Positions 55,496-63,978 of a stretch of 64,000 nt of DNA are shown one piece after another. The notes under the pieces were generated by a model. That model ran no database searches and had not been told where the DNA came from. It saw only the letters and a list, made by a program, of their open reading frames with translations. The DNA comes from Alphaproteobacteria bacterium (GTDB taxonomy: Bacteria; Pseudomonadota; Alphaproteobacteria; Caulobacterales; Caulobacteraceae). The DNA lies in NCBI GenBank assembly GCA_018820205.1, contig JAHJOK010000046.1:50796-114795 (forward strand), given 5' to 3'. The position numbers and the translations under genes are program-made. The stretch's first letter is position 1. The number at the start of each line of letters is the position of its first letter.

Positions 55496-55610
55496 ACGGG
55501 GCACTCGCCTGACGCCGGGCGTTTCTTCGCCGACGTCGTGACCCTAGGCGCGGGGGGTTTTCGGTTCCGTTCCCGAACGTCCTTAAGGATTTGCGACCAG
55601 GGTCAGCGGC

Positions 55611-55937
55611 TCAGTCCTGCACCTTCTCCGTAATGAAATGCCGCCCCTGCCGGTCTTCCACTTCGACGACCCAGATGTCGGGATCATAGCCGCGTTGCCT
55701 TTCAATATAGGCGTCCAGCTCGCTCTCATTGCCCGTTGCGGGCTGGATCCACAGTCGGTCGCCGTCCTGGCCGAAGGCCTCTGAATAGACCCGCGCCGTG
55801 CGGTCGGACGTATTGTAGGCCTTGACGATCACCGTGCCCGCCCGCGCGTCGCCCCGGCGCACCACGGTGGCGTTGGCGCCCTCGATCTGGGCGCGGCGGA
55901 TCAGGGCGCCGACCCACAGGTCTGAGTTCAGAAGCAA
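55611..55937 (-). CDS. DUF1491-family protein
   Basis: 108 residues matching DUF1491: L-W-V-G-A-L-I-R-R-A near the start, V-V-R-R-G-D-A-x-A-G-T-V-I-V-K, and R-Q-R-G-Y-D-P-D-I-W-V-V-E-V-E-D-R-Q-G-R-H-F. Alphaproteobacterial, small and cytoplasmic, function unknown. The likely start is TTG at 55937, just before the conserved L-W-V block. Confidence 0.8.
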   Translation of the reverse strand: MLLNSDLWVGALIRRAQIEGANATVVRRGDARAGTVIVKAYNTSDRTARVYSEAFGQDGDRLWIQPATGNESELDAYIERQRGYDPDIWVVEVEDRQGRHFITEKVQD

Positions 55938-55992
55938 TTCGCTAACCCTGCTCGGAAACGGGACCCAAACGCTGACGCGCTAGGGTCGGCCC

Positions 55993-56856
55993 ATGAGGAT
56001 AGGCCCTTTCCCCCGCTCCGCCAGAGCCTGCGTCGCCGCCGTCCTGCTGGCGACGACCACCCCGCCTGCGGCCTTCGCCGAGGGGACGGGGACCTATTAC
56101 GACCGAACCTTCGTCCTGGCGGCGCATGAAAAATGCCGGCTGTTCGACGCCTCGGTCGCGGGCGCGCTGGACGCCGCCGCCCTGCAATCGCGCGGCGCGG
56201 CCCTGCGGGCGGGCGCCGCCGAGACGGCCCTTCGCGCCGCCGCCGACCGCGCCCGGTCCCGCGCGCGTCAGGTGTCGTGCACCAATCCCGAACTGACCCT
56301 GGTGCGCGACCGGGTGGCCGACGCCTTCGCCGGATGGCGGCGCACCCCCCGCATGGATTTCGACGGCTGGAGCGCCGATCGCGTCGGTCGCGAGGACGCC
56401 GCCTGGCGCCTGGTCCAGACCTCGGCCACCGGGGGCTCGCCCGTCCGGTTCGGCCTCAGCGCCGCGCCGGCGGGGGGCGAGACCCTGTCCGCCGTGGTGT
56501 CCTTCGTCGGCCGCCCGCGCCCCTATGCGGCGCGGATGGTGATGCGCGATCCGGCCCTGGCCACGCGGCCGTGGCTGACGGCGTCGGGCGGGGCCGTCCT
56601 GCCCCCCGAAAGCGCCCGGCAACAGGTGTGGTCCGCCGGAACGGCCTCCGCCGCCGCCACCCTGCTGGCCGCCGGCAAGACCCAGGGCGAGACCTGGACC
56701 TTCCCCGCGACCGGCGCCGACCGTCTGTCGCGCCTGGACCCGCGCGAGCCCTTTCTGATCCAGTTCCTGTTCCGCGACGGCAGCATCGCCACCGCGACGT
56801 TCGAAGCCGGCGACTTCGCGGCGGCGCGGGCGTTCGTGGGGTTGGGAACGATCTAG
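55993..56856 (+). CDS. Exported hypothetical protein
   Basis: 287 residues with a signal peptide (A-C-V-A-A-V-L-L-A ... A-F-A-E). Ala/Arg-rich helices and two Cys (K-C-R-L, V-S-C-T-N) may form a disulfide. No recognised domain. Convergent with map, overlapping by 4 bases. Probably periplasmic; function unknown. Confidence 0.65.
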   Translation: MRIGPFPRSARACVAAVLLATTTPPAAFAEGTGTYYDRTFVLAAHEKCRLFDASVAGALDAAALQSRGAALRAGAAETALRAAADRARSRARQVSCTNPELTLVRDRVADAFAGWRRTPRMDFDGWSADRVGREDAAWRLVQTSATGGSPVRFGLSAAPAGGETLSAVVSFVGRPRPYAARMVMRDPALATRPWLTASGGAVLPPESARQQVWSAGTASAAATLLAAGKTQGETWTFPATGADRLSRLDPREPFLIQFLFRDGSIATATFEAGDFAAARAFVGLGTI

Positions 56857-57599
56857 GCGAGCGTCAGCACCAGCGGGCCCCGGCGCGTGGCGACCAGGGT
56901 GTGTTCGTACTGCACCGTCGGTTCCAGTCCGGGGGGATGAAGGGACCATCCGTCGTCGCCTTCATCCACCCAGTCCGCGCCGAGCGACAGGAAGGGTTCG
57001 ATGGTGAAGACCAGCCCCTCCGCGATCGTGCGCCTGTCCTCAGGTTCGTACCAGGTCGCGATCTCGCCGGGCTCGTCGTGCAGCGACCGCCCCACCCCAT
57101 GGCTCGAAAGATTGCGCACCAGACTATAGCCGTTCGTGTCGGCGAAGCGCTGGATGGAGCGGCCGATGGCGTTCAGTCGCCCGCCGGGTTTGACCGTCCT
57201 GATCCCGGCCCACATGGCGCGACGCCCATCGCGACACAGTCTTTGGATGCGCGGGCGGATCGGCGGGACGGCGAAACTGGCCCCGGTGTCGCCGAAATAT
57301 CCGTCCAGTTCGGCCGAGACGTCGATGTTGATCAGGTCGCCGGCCTTGACCACGGTATCGTCCGGTATCCCGTGGGCGCAGTCGGGGCCGACCGAAATAC
57401 AGGTCGCGCCGGGAAAATCGTAGGCCAGTTCGGGCGCCGAGCGCGCGCCTTCGGCCTCCAGCAGGGTCCGGCCGATCCCGTCCAGTTCCCGGGTCGTCAT
57501 GCCGGGCTCCAGCGCCCTGCCCATGGAGGCCAGGGTTCGGGCCACCAGACCGCCCACGCTTTGCAGCTTGTCGAGCTGGTCCTGGGTCTCGATCGTCAT
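56853..57599 (-). CDS. map: Type I methionyl aminopeptidase
   Basis: 248 residues. Removes the N-terminal Met from new proteins. Metal ligands are present: D-x-S in I-N-I-D-V-S, D in Y-F-G-D-T-G, H in S-S-H-G-V-G, E in F-T-I-E-P and E in Q-Y-E-H-T. C-A-H-G-I-P-D-D is the substrate His region. The ATG at 57599 gives the usual short type I length. Whether it is the main copy of the cell cannot be told. Confidence 0.92.
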   Translation of the reverse strand: MTIETQDQLDKLQSVGGLVARTLASMGRALEPGMTTRELDGIGRTLLEAEGARSAPELAYDFPGATCISVGPDCAHGIPDDTVVKAGDLINIDVSAELDGYFGDTGASFAVPPIRPRIQRLCRDGRRAMWAGIRTVKPGGRLNAIGRSIQRFADTNGYSLVRNLSSHGVGRSLHDEPGEIATWYEPEDRRTIAEGLVFTIEPFLSLGADWVDEGDDGWSLHPPGLEPTVQYEHTLVATRRGPLVLTLA

Positions 57600-57676
57600 C
57601 GGAATCTCTCCGTCGCTGCACCTTCTATGTCGAGCCGGATGCGACGGTGCAATGCGGACCGGTGCGCGGGGCGGCG

Positions 57677-58027
57677 TCAGCCCCGCAGGATCTTCTCCAT
57701 CGGTCGCCCCTTGGCCAGTTCGTCGATCAGCTTGTCCAGATAGCGAATCTCGCGCATCAGCGGGTCCTCGATGGTCTCGATGCGGACGCCGCAGATCAGG
57801 CCGGTGATGGTTTCGCGGGCGGGATTCAGCGCGGGCGCCTGGGCGAAGAAGGTCTCGAAATCGGTCTTGTCGGCCAGACGCGCCTCGAAATGTTCCCGGG
57901 TGAAGCCGGTCAGCCAGAGGATGATCCGGTCGACCTCGGCCCGGGTGCGCCCCTTCTTCTCGGCCTTGGCGACATAGTGGACGTAAACACTGGCGAAGCT
58001 CATCGCATAGATTTTGTGTTTGCTCAT
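57677..58027 (-). CDS. DUF2200-family protein
   Basis: 116 residues matching DUF2200 along its length: [27 protein letters not shown]-x-L-N-P, and [14 protein letters not shown]. Small, cytoplasmic, widespread; function not known. Confidence 0.85.
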   Translation of the reverse strand: MSKHKIYAMSFASVYVHYVAKAEKKGRTRAEVDRIILWLTGFTREHFEARLADKTDFETFFAQAPALNPARETITGLICGVRIETIEDPLMREIRYLDKLIDELAKGRPMEKILRG

Positions 58028-58060
58028 CGCGTTCGCCCTACTTTGGTCCCTTGGTCGCGG

Positions 58061-58600
58061 TCAGTCTTCGCGCAATTCCAGCGCCGTGAAGGGCGCCTGC
58101 CCGCGTTCGATGCGCACCAGATCCAGCACGCCGACGATCTGGCGCGACCGCCAGTGGCTCATCAGATAGCCGAGCGGCGCCAGCGTCGCGACCAGCACGA
58201 TCTGGATGACCATCGTCCGGTTGGCGTTCACGAAAGCCAGAACTCCGTCGCCGGATATCTCCGCCAGCAAAGCAGCGATCGACAGCGGAACGGTCAGATA
58301 GGCCAGGACAACCGCCCTCAACATCTGGTCCTGTCGTCTGACATTCAGATTGGCCAGGGCCGACAGGGCGTCGAACGTCGGCTCGTCGACGGCCTCCAGC
58401 AGCTGGAAGGTCTTCTTCGTCGACGGGTTGCGCCGAAAGCCGCTGACGAAATCCACGCCGAGATATCCCCACGCCCCCGGCGTATAGAAGCTGGACGGGA
58501 TCAGGCTCCAGGTCGGGAACAGACGTTTGAGCTGGTTCCACAGCGCCCACAGGTCCTGGCCGTCGGACTGCGCCGTCCCTTTCGATCCATCACTGTTCAT
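58061..58600 (-). CDS. Membrane protein of unknown function
   Basis: 179 residues with two membrane helices in the C-terminal half (about 100-118 and 128-146) and a soluble N-terminal part (D-L-W-A-L-W-N-Q-L-K-R-L-F). No family recognised. Stands between DUF2200 and the sensor kinase on the same strand. Confidence 0.6.
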   Translation of the reverse strand: MNSDGSKGTAQSDGQDLWALWNQLKRLFPTWSLIPSSFYTPGAWGYLGVDFVSGFRRNPSTKKTFQLLEAVDEPTFDALSALANLNVRRQDQMLRAVVLAYLTVPLSIAALLAEISGDGVLAFVNANRTMVIQIVLVATLAPLGYLMSHWRSRQIVGVLDLVRIERGQAPFTALELRED

Positions 58601-58663
58601 CGTCGATCCGCCCCTCGCACCCGCAGATTGACTGAGCTTGGGCGCGACGCAAGCGCGATGCGC

Positions 58664-60361
58664 TCAGCCGCCCGCGTTCAGCGGAATGATCTCCGCCCCG
58701 CCTTCGGGCACGGCCGGCTTGACCGCCACGGCAACCGGCATCCGGACCGTGACCGCCGTGCCTTCGCCCAGGGTGGAGTCCAGGCTCATCCGCCCGCCGT
58801 GCAGCTCGGCCAGCGAGCGCACCAGCGACAGGCCCAGACCCGTCCCCTGCGCCTTCTGTTCAGACCCGCCGGCCTGTTCGAACGGCCGGCCCAGGCGTTT
58901 CAGGTCGCGCGCGGCGATGCCCACGCCGGTGTCGGCCACCACCAGTTCCAGATACGGGCCGATGATCTCCAGCGTCAGGGTCACCGATCCCTCCGCCGGC
59001 GTGAATTTGATCGCGTTCGACAGCAGGTTCAGCGTGATCTGCTTCAGGGCGCGGCGATCGGCGTCGACGCTGATCGGGTCGTCCGGCAGCAGGCTGGACA
59101 GGACCACCCCCTTGTCGGTCGCATTGACGCGGACCAGGGCCACGGCCGCCGAGACGACTTCGCGCGCATCGAAGATCTCGCGCGACAGCTCATAGCGTTC
59201 GGCCTCGATCTTGGACACGTCCAGAACGTCGTTGATCAGGTCCAGCAGGTGGTTGCCCGCCTCGTGGATGCTGTCGGCGTATTCGCCGTATTTCGGGGCC
59301 AGGGGGCCGAACAGCCGCTGGCGCATGATGTCGGAAAAGCCCAGCACGGCGTTTAGCGGCGTCCGCAGCTCGTGGGACATGTTGGCCAGGAAGCGGGTCT
59401 TGCCGCTGCTGCGCGCCTCGGCGTCGGCGCGGGCCGCCTCCAGCCCGATCTCGGTGGCGAACTGTCGGGTGGCGTCGAAGGCCTGGGCGATCAGCCGGGG
59501 CGCGCCGTCGTGATCCTCCATCCGGCGCACGATCAGATTGACCCGGCGATCCAGGGCGACGCGCGGCGCGAACACGGTCTGGCCCTCCTGGCCCTCCAGC
59601 CCGCGATTCAGCGCGTTCAGGATCGCCTGACGGTCGGGCGCGTGGACGGCCGCGATCAGTCCTTGCTGGAACAGGGCTTCGACATCCAGCGCGGGCGGCG
59701 GCGTGCCATAGGCGGCCAGAACCCGCCCGGAAGGCTCCATCACCAGCGTCAGTCCGGGCTGGGTGGTCAGCAGGGTCTCGACCCGCTGGGTCGCGCCCTC
59801 CGACGCGATCAGCCGGATCTCGCGCAACCGCCAGGCCAGCCGCACCGCCAGTGCCGCCGCGCCACCGGCCAGCAGGGCCGACAGGGTCGCCAAAACCGTC
59901 GCCGGCGCCGGGGGGCCGACCGTCCACGCCGAGATCTGTCCCGCCACCGCCGCCACGGCCGCGCCCAGGGCGCCGCCCTGCGCCAGCCGCACCCCGTGCC
60001 GTGGCCCGCCCAGGGCCAGTCCGGCCACGAACGGCATGACGAGGAAGCCGGCCAGCGGTCCCGCCAGTCCGCCCGACAGCGCGCCCGCCGCCATCGCGGC
60101 CAGGGTCCAGACCACCAGCAACAGCGACCGCTCGCCCGTTCCGTCGCGCCACAGCAGGGTCAGCCCCGCCAGACCGGGAACCACCATGGCCAGGGCGCCG
60201 AACATCGCCGGGCCTGTCAGACCGCCCAGCACCAGGGCCACGAGCGTCAGCAGTCCGGCCGCCACGGCCCAGCCCGCATGCCATGCGGCCAGCGCCGGCA
60301 GACCTTCGGCGCCTCGGGCCGGGTCTGTCGTCTCTCGCGGATGTGCGGCAATGGGCGGCAA
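58664..60361 (-). CDS. DivJ/PleC-like sensor histidine kinase
   Basis: 565 residues. About six N-terminal membrane helices (residues 25-175) are followed by a PAS-like region (P-G-L-T-L-V-M-E-P-S-G-R-V-L-A) and a HisKA domain with the phospho-His in M-S-H-E-L-R-T-P-L-N-A-V-L-G-F-S. The ATPase domain has N, G1 and G2 boxes (N-L-L-S-N-A-I-K-F, D-T-G-V-G-I, G-L-G-L-S-L). The H-box wording and the multi-helix N-terminus resemble DivJ, the stalked-pole kinase that phosphorylates DivK in Caulobacter, but PleC-like kinases share the box, so the symbol is left out. The start is TTG at 60361 with weak support. Divergent from sufE. Confidence 0.82.
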   Translation of the reverse strand: MPPIAAHPRETTDPARGAEGLPALAAWHAGWAVAAGLLTLVALVLGGLTGPAMFGALAMVVPGLAGLTLLWRDGTGERSLLLVVWTLAAMAAGALSGGLAGPLAGFLVMPFVAGLALGGPRHGVRLAQGGALGAAVAAVAGQISAWTVGPPAPATVLATLSALLAGGAAALAVRLAWRLREIRLIASEGATQRVETLLTTQPGLTLVMEPSGRVLAAYGTPPPALDVEALFQQGLIAAVHAPDRQAILNALNRGLEGQEGQTVFAPRVALDRRVNLIVRRMEDHDGAPRLIAQAFDATRQFATEIGLEAARADAEARSSGKTRFLANMSHELRTPLNAVLGFSDIMRQRLFGPLAPKYGEYADSIHEAGNHLLDLINDVLDVSKIEAERYELSREIFDAREVVSAAVALVRVNATDKGVVLSSLLPDDPISVDADRRALKQITLNLLSNAIKFTPAEGSVTLTLEIIGPYLELVVADTGVGIAARDLKRLGRPFEQAGGSEQKAQGTGLGLSLVRSLAELHGGRMSLDSTLGEGTAVTVRMPVAVAVKPAVPEGGAEIIPLNAGG

Positions 60362-60550
60362 GGACGGGTTCCAGGCGACGGGCGCGACGACAGGGCAGGG
60401 GAGCGCACCCGACCGTCGAGACTAGCCTCCCAGCCGAGTCGCCCCAAGCCCGCTCCCGCGTCAGGCGATTGGTGCTGGTGGACCACCCGCACGTTGTTGG
60501 GGACCATCGGCGCGGTTGTCGTTAACCCGGCAGCGGCTTATCTGGCGGCG

Positions 60551-60979
60551 ATGACCGAGCCCGCCGGAACCATCGACGACACATTGGCCGAACTGGTCGA
60601 GGATTTCGAGGTGCTGGAGGACTGGGAACAGCGGATCGCCTACGTCATCGACCTGGGGCGCGATCTGGCCCCCCTGCCCGAGGCCGACCGCACCGAGGCG
60701 AACAAGGTGCCGGGCTGCGCCGCCCAGGTCTGGCTGGCGTCCGGCCGCGACGCAGATTTGCTGACCTTCCGCGCCGACAGCGACAGCGCGATTTCAAAGG
60801 GCAATGTGGCCCTGCTGCTGAAGCTCTATTCCGGCCGCGCCCCCGCCGACATCCTGGCCTTCGACGCGAAGGCGGCGCTGGACCGCCTCGGCCTGCCCCA
60901 GGCGTTGACGCGTCAGCGGGCGAACGGCCTGAACAGCATGGTCGGCCGCATCCGGCAGGAGGCGATGGGGGCGGAGTAG
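60551..60979 (+). CDS. sufE: Cysteine desulfuration protein SufE
   Basis: 142 residues. Accepts sulfur from SufS for Fe-S cluster assembly. The acceptor Cys is C56 in V-P-G-C-A-A-Q-V-W, with E-A-N-K before it. The frame is open far upstream only as antisense of the kinase; the ATG at 60551 gives the normal length. Single gene. Confidence 0.93.
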   Translation: MTEPAGTIDDTLAELVEDFEVLEDWEQRIAYVIDLGRDLAPLPEADRTEANKVPGCAAQVWLASGRDADLLTFRADSDSAISKGNVALLLKLYSGRAPADILAFDAKAALDRLGLPQALTRQRANGLNSMVGRIRQEAMGAE

Positions 60980-61078
60980 GCGGGACGCAGACGAAAGGCG
61001 TCTCCGGTTTCGACCCGATGCGGACATTGGCTCGACACGTCGCCCAGTAGCTGGTTCCTTGAACGGCTTGGAGCCGTG

Positions 61079-61552
61079 ATGCTGGAAACTCGCCGTCTTC
61101 CGCTGCTGGGTTTTGGTGCCTTCTCGATCTTCGCCGTATTGGCGGGGCTGGTTTTGCTTGTGGGAGTAGATCGTGCGTCACCCGGCTGCGCTGGGCCAGC
61201 CGTAGAGAGATGCGACTACATCGCTGCTGCCAAAGCGGGGATTGCCCGGCAGGATCGAGCCCCCTTCTATCCGGAACTAGGGATCGAAGTCTTTGATCTA
61301 GGCTCGTCGGTTCGCGTTCAGCAGAACTACCCTCGCGTCGGCCTGATCCATGGCTCATCCGTCATGATCGACAGAAGAAGTTGTCGAGTGTGCGAGATCG
61401 ATAGTTATCGCGATCCAACAGACGAAAGCCGGGGGCGTTTGGAGTTAAGCATCCCGCCGGAGGATCCGATCGCCGCTGCCGAGATGGATCGTGCGCTGGA
61501 GGCGGAGGGCATTCCGCTCTGGTCTGAAGAATACCCTGCCAGGGTCCGCTAA
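61079..61552 (+). CDS. Hypothetical membrane-anchored protein with paired Cys
   Basis: 157 residues: one N-terminal membrane helix (F-G-A-F-S-I-F-A-V-L-A-G-L-V-L-L-V), then a soluble part with V-E-R-C-D-Y and C-R-V-C-E-I-D-S-Y, which could form disulfides or bind metal. Composition is AT-richer than the preceding genes. GGAG lies upstream of the ATG at 61079 (a GTG precedes it). No family recognised; start of the accessory end of the window. Confidence 0.6.
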   Translation: MLETRRLPLLGFGAFSIFAVLAGLVLLVGVDRASPGCAGPAVERCDYIAAAKAGIARQDRAPFYPELGIEVFDLGSSVRVQQNYPRVGLIHGSSVMIDRRSCRVCEIDSYRDPTDESRGRLELSIPPEDPIAAAEMDRALEAEGIPLWSEEYPARVR

Positions 61553-61602
61553 CCACCCATACCGGACCCTGAGAGGGTTCGCTTCCGGGCAACGGAACGA
61601 AT

Positions 61603-61650
61603 GTCCGCTTTCACCTAGCAGTCTATGACCGATCCCGACCCTAAGCGGAC
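61603..61650. repeat. GTCCGCTT/AAGCGGAC inverted repeat element
   Basis: GTCCGCTT (61603-61610) and AAGCGGAC (61643-61650) are perfect complements with 32 bases between. The flanking AATGTCCGC recurs at 63971-63979 near the window end. Such AATGTCCGC-type intergenic repeats are dispersed in several alphaproteobacterial genomes; this is likely one copy, not a gene. Confidence 0.55.
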
Positions 61651-61765
61651 CTTCCCGTGCTTCTGAATTAGACGCGACGTCCCTGATGACCATCGCGCCA
61701 GAACAGCGGGTTAGGTGGAGGTCGTCCACACCATCACGTCAGGCGCCCCCGCCTCCGGCCGATCG

Positions 61766-62977
61766 TCACGACCCGAACAACTCAGGATATGTCCACCTCC
61801 AGGGATAGCGGTTGTCGCCCAGCACCATCGTGACGATGGCAGGATAGATCAGTTCCGCGCGGACATCATTGCCCAAGAGGACGATACACCGCTTTCTGAC
61901 CTCGTCGCACTGGGCGATGTTTCCCGTCCAGTCGTTATGCCCACCCTTGGCGAAGAATTGGCCCGACGGCCCCTCCCACGTATCGACCCCGAGCCCGCCA
62001 GCGAGGTGCACGTCCGGCCCGATTGTGTCGTAAGTGTCGAGCACCTCGATTGTCGGGAACTTGGATTTCGTACTGATCGGCACTTCGGGACGTATCCACT
62101 CTGCACGCATCTCTGCCGATAGTCCTTTGCCCATCAGCATGCCGCGCCACATCTGAGCCTGATCGGCAATCGTCGTGTCCATCGACCCGGAGGCGCTGAC
62201 ACCGCTGCGCGCGTCGTGCGGCACGAAACCGCCGTCGAATGTGTAACCGTCGGCAAGGTGGCTCGCGAAGTCCTCGCGCCACTGCATGCTGGTGTTCGGC
62301 ATGTCGAAGCGATCAAAGATGCGGCGCTGCATCTCGTCCTTCACATTCAGGCCGAGCCCTTCCTCAATCACGAACTGAAGCAGATAGAACCCTTCGCCCG
62401 AATAGGCATAGGCCGTACCCGGCGTGAAGTGGAACGACATGTCATTGTCAGGTTCGAACCAGCGCAGGTTTGCGAGGCCCGAGCTATGGTTCAACAGCAT
62501 GCGCGGCGTGAGCAGCCGCCATTCCTCGTCCCCTTCCAACGACGACCAGTCCCCCTGATCCTCGTCGGTGTACTCGGGCAGCGGCCGGGCCAGATCTTCG
62601 CTGATTGGCGTGTCGAGATCGATCCTGCCCTCATCGACCAACTGCAGGACCATGTAGGTGAAGGCCGCCTTGGTGATCGATGCGGCATACATGATCGTGT
62701 CCGTCTCAAGCGGGACTTGCTTTTCGACATTGGCGTGGCCGAATGCGCGGACATGGCGGATCTCGTCGCCATCGATGATCGCGATGGCCATCCCCTTCAC
62801 GTCGTTGGCCGCCATCAACGCCTCGATACGCGTGTCGAGGGCGTCGTAGTCGTCAATCATCGGGCTCACCTGGGCAATTGCGGCAGGAGACGTGAGGCCG
62901 GTAGGCACGCAGGCCCCCAAAAGGTTGGACGCGCAGGCCCCCAGAACGGTAGCGGCAAACAGGGTCGCCTTCTTCAT
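61766..62977 (-). CDS. Serine hydrolase, beta-lactamase/esterase fold, exported
   Basis: 403 residues of the class C beta-lactamase-like family. The N-terminal signal holds possible lipobox Cys residues (L-G-A-C). The catalytic S100-I-T-K103, a Y-A-Y-S-G tyrosine motif around residue 190 and a K344-G-G-H in place of the usual K-T-G are visible. The changed third motif argues for an esterase or peptidase rather than a true beta-lactamase. AAGGAG precedes the ATG. It follows the XRE regulator gene by 94 bases on the same strand and may be controlled by it. AT-richer than the core genes. Confidence 0.82.
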   Translation of the reverse strand: MKKATLFAATVLGACASNLLGACVPTGLTSPAAIAQVSPMIDDYDALDTRIEALMAANDVKGMAIAIIDGDEIRHVRAFGHANVEKQVPLETDTIMYAASITKAAFTYMVLQLVDEGRIDLDTPISEDLARPLPEYTDEDQGDWSSLEGDEEWRLLTPRMLLNHSSGLANLRWFEPDNDMSFHFTPGTAYAYSGEGFYLLQFVIEEGLGLNVKDEMQRRIFDRFDMPNTSMQWREDFASHLADGYTFDGGFVPHDARSGVSASGSMDTTIADQAQMWRGMLMGKGLSAEMRAEWIRPEVPISTKSKFPTIEVLDTYDTIGPDVHLAGGLGVDTWEGPSGQFFAKGGHNDWTGNIAQCDEVRKRCIVLLGNDVRAELIYPAIVTMVLGDNRYPWRWTYPELFGS

Positions 62978-63071
62978 GGTGTTCTCCTTGTCGGGAGGGC
63001 GAGCGAAAGGGTGGCGCGATACAGACGCGCGTGGGGTGTGCGAATTTTCAGGGAGTCAGTGCATCAGCAGG

Positions 63072-63722
63072 TCATCGCCATCGCCAGGCGACGAAAAAGC
63101 AGCCCAGACCCCCGATGATCAGCGCCATCCCCGGGATCAATGCCCAGCGATAGGGCGGCGGCTGCGCGATCTCGTTGCTGCCGACCAGAAGCCACACACG
63201 CTTGCCGTCGGGGACCTGTTCAGTGAACACCGGTCCGCGCATCTTTGTGAGGAACCTGGTCTGCTCATCGGCACCCGGGGCGTCCGGCGGGATGACGGTA
63301 TCCAACGCGGCATTGGCGGCGATTACGCCGGACGACTGATACGTATACTGCGTCAGGATGCGCGCAGGCTCGAACTGCGAGAAGCCTGTGAAGCCACCGC
63401 CGATCACCAGGGCGGCAAGTCCGGCCAATAAAAGCCTGCGGGGTGTCTCGATATCAGCCCGCGAGCGCTGGAGCAGGAGATCGCGCAGGGACTCGATCTC
63501 CCGCAGCCGGTCGAGCTCGGCGGGAAAAAGAATGCCGGCCATCTCCTGTTCATCGATGTCGTAAGCCTGAACCAGCCGTGCATAAATATCGCTCGAGGGG
63601 ATCGACTTGTTGTTTTCGAGCTTGGACAGGTAGCTCTGCTCGATCGTCGCGCGCGCCGCAGCTTCCGGCTGTGTCCAGCCGCGCTCCGCCCGTTTCTGCC
63701 TCAGATAGTCGCCGAGTTTCAT
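63072..63722 (-). CDS. Membrane-anchored XRE-family regulator
   Basis: 216 residues. The N-terminal XRE helix-turn-helix (L-G-D-Y-L-R-Q-K-R-A-E-R-G-W-T-Q-P-E-A-A, Q-S-Y-L-S-K-L-E-N) is followed by a linker, a membrane helix near residue 100, an extracytoplasmic stretch of about 85 residues and a second helix near the C-terminus ending in W-R-W-R. A DNA-binding domain tied to the membrane suggests direct sensing of an envelope signal or release by proteolysis. It precedes the serine hydrolase gene. GGAAGGGCGG stands before the ATG. Confidence 0.8.
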   Translation of the reverse strand: MKLGDYLRQKRAERGWTQPEAAARATIEQSYLSKLENNKSIPSSDIYARLVQAYDIDEQEMAGILFPAELDRLREIESLRDLLLQRSRADIETPRRLLLAGLAALVIGGGFTGFSQFEPARILTQYTYQSSGVIAANAALDTVIPPDAPGADEQTRFLTKMRGPVFTEQVPDGKRVWLLVGSNEIAQPPPYRWALIPGMALIIGGLGCFFVAWRWR

Positions 63723-63781
63723 ATCCGCCCTTCCGGTTTCGCCCTGTATTCACGGGGAGGAATGGCGTGACTACAAGCGGA

Positions 63782-63795
63782 ATATCCGGGGATAT
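63782..63795. promoter_or_regulatory. ATATCC-GG-GGATAT inverted repeat upstream of the XRE gene
   Basis: Perfect 6-base arms with a 2-base spacer, about 60 bases before the XRE start. A third ATATCC is at 63721-63726, overlapping the start codon. This arrangement suits autoregulation by the XRE protein. Confidence 0.5.
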
Positions 63796-63978
63796 CGGGG
63801 AATGTTCGACGCGCGCTGCCAATAAAGATCGCTCACATCCAGTGTCCTAGCAGAGCCTGAATCAGATCGAGCGCATCACATCGATGGGTTCTGAGCCTAT
63901 GCATGATCAGCTGCAAATAGCTCGGGGCGCCGGGGCCAGTGAGGGAGGTTCGCTGCCCGGCGATAGATCGAATGTCCG

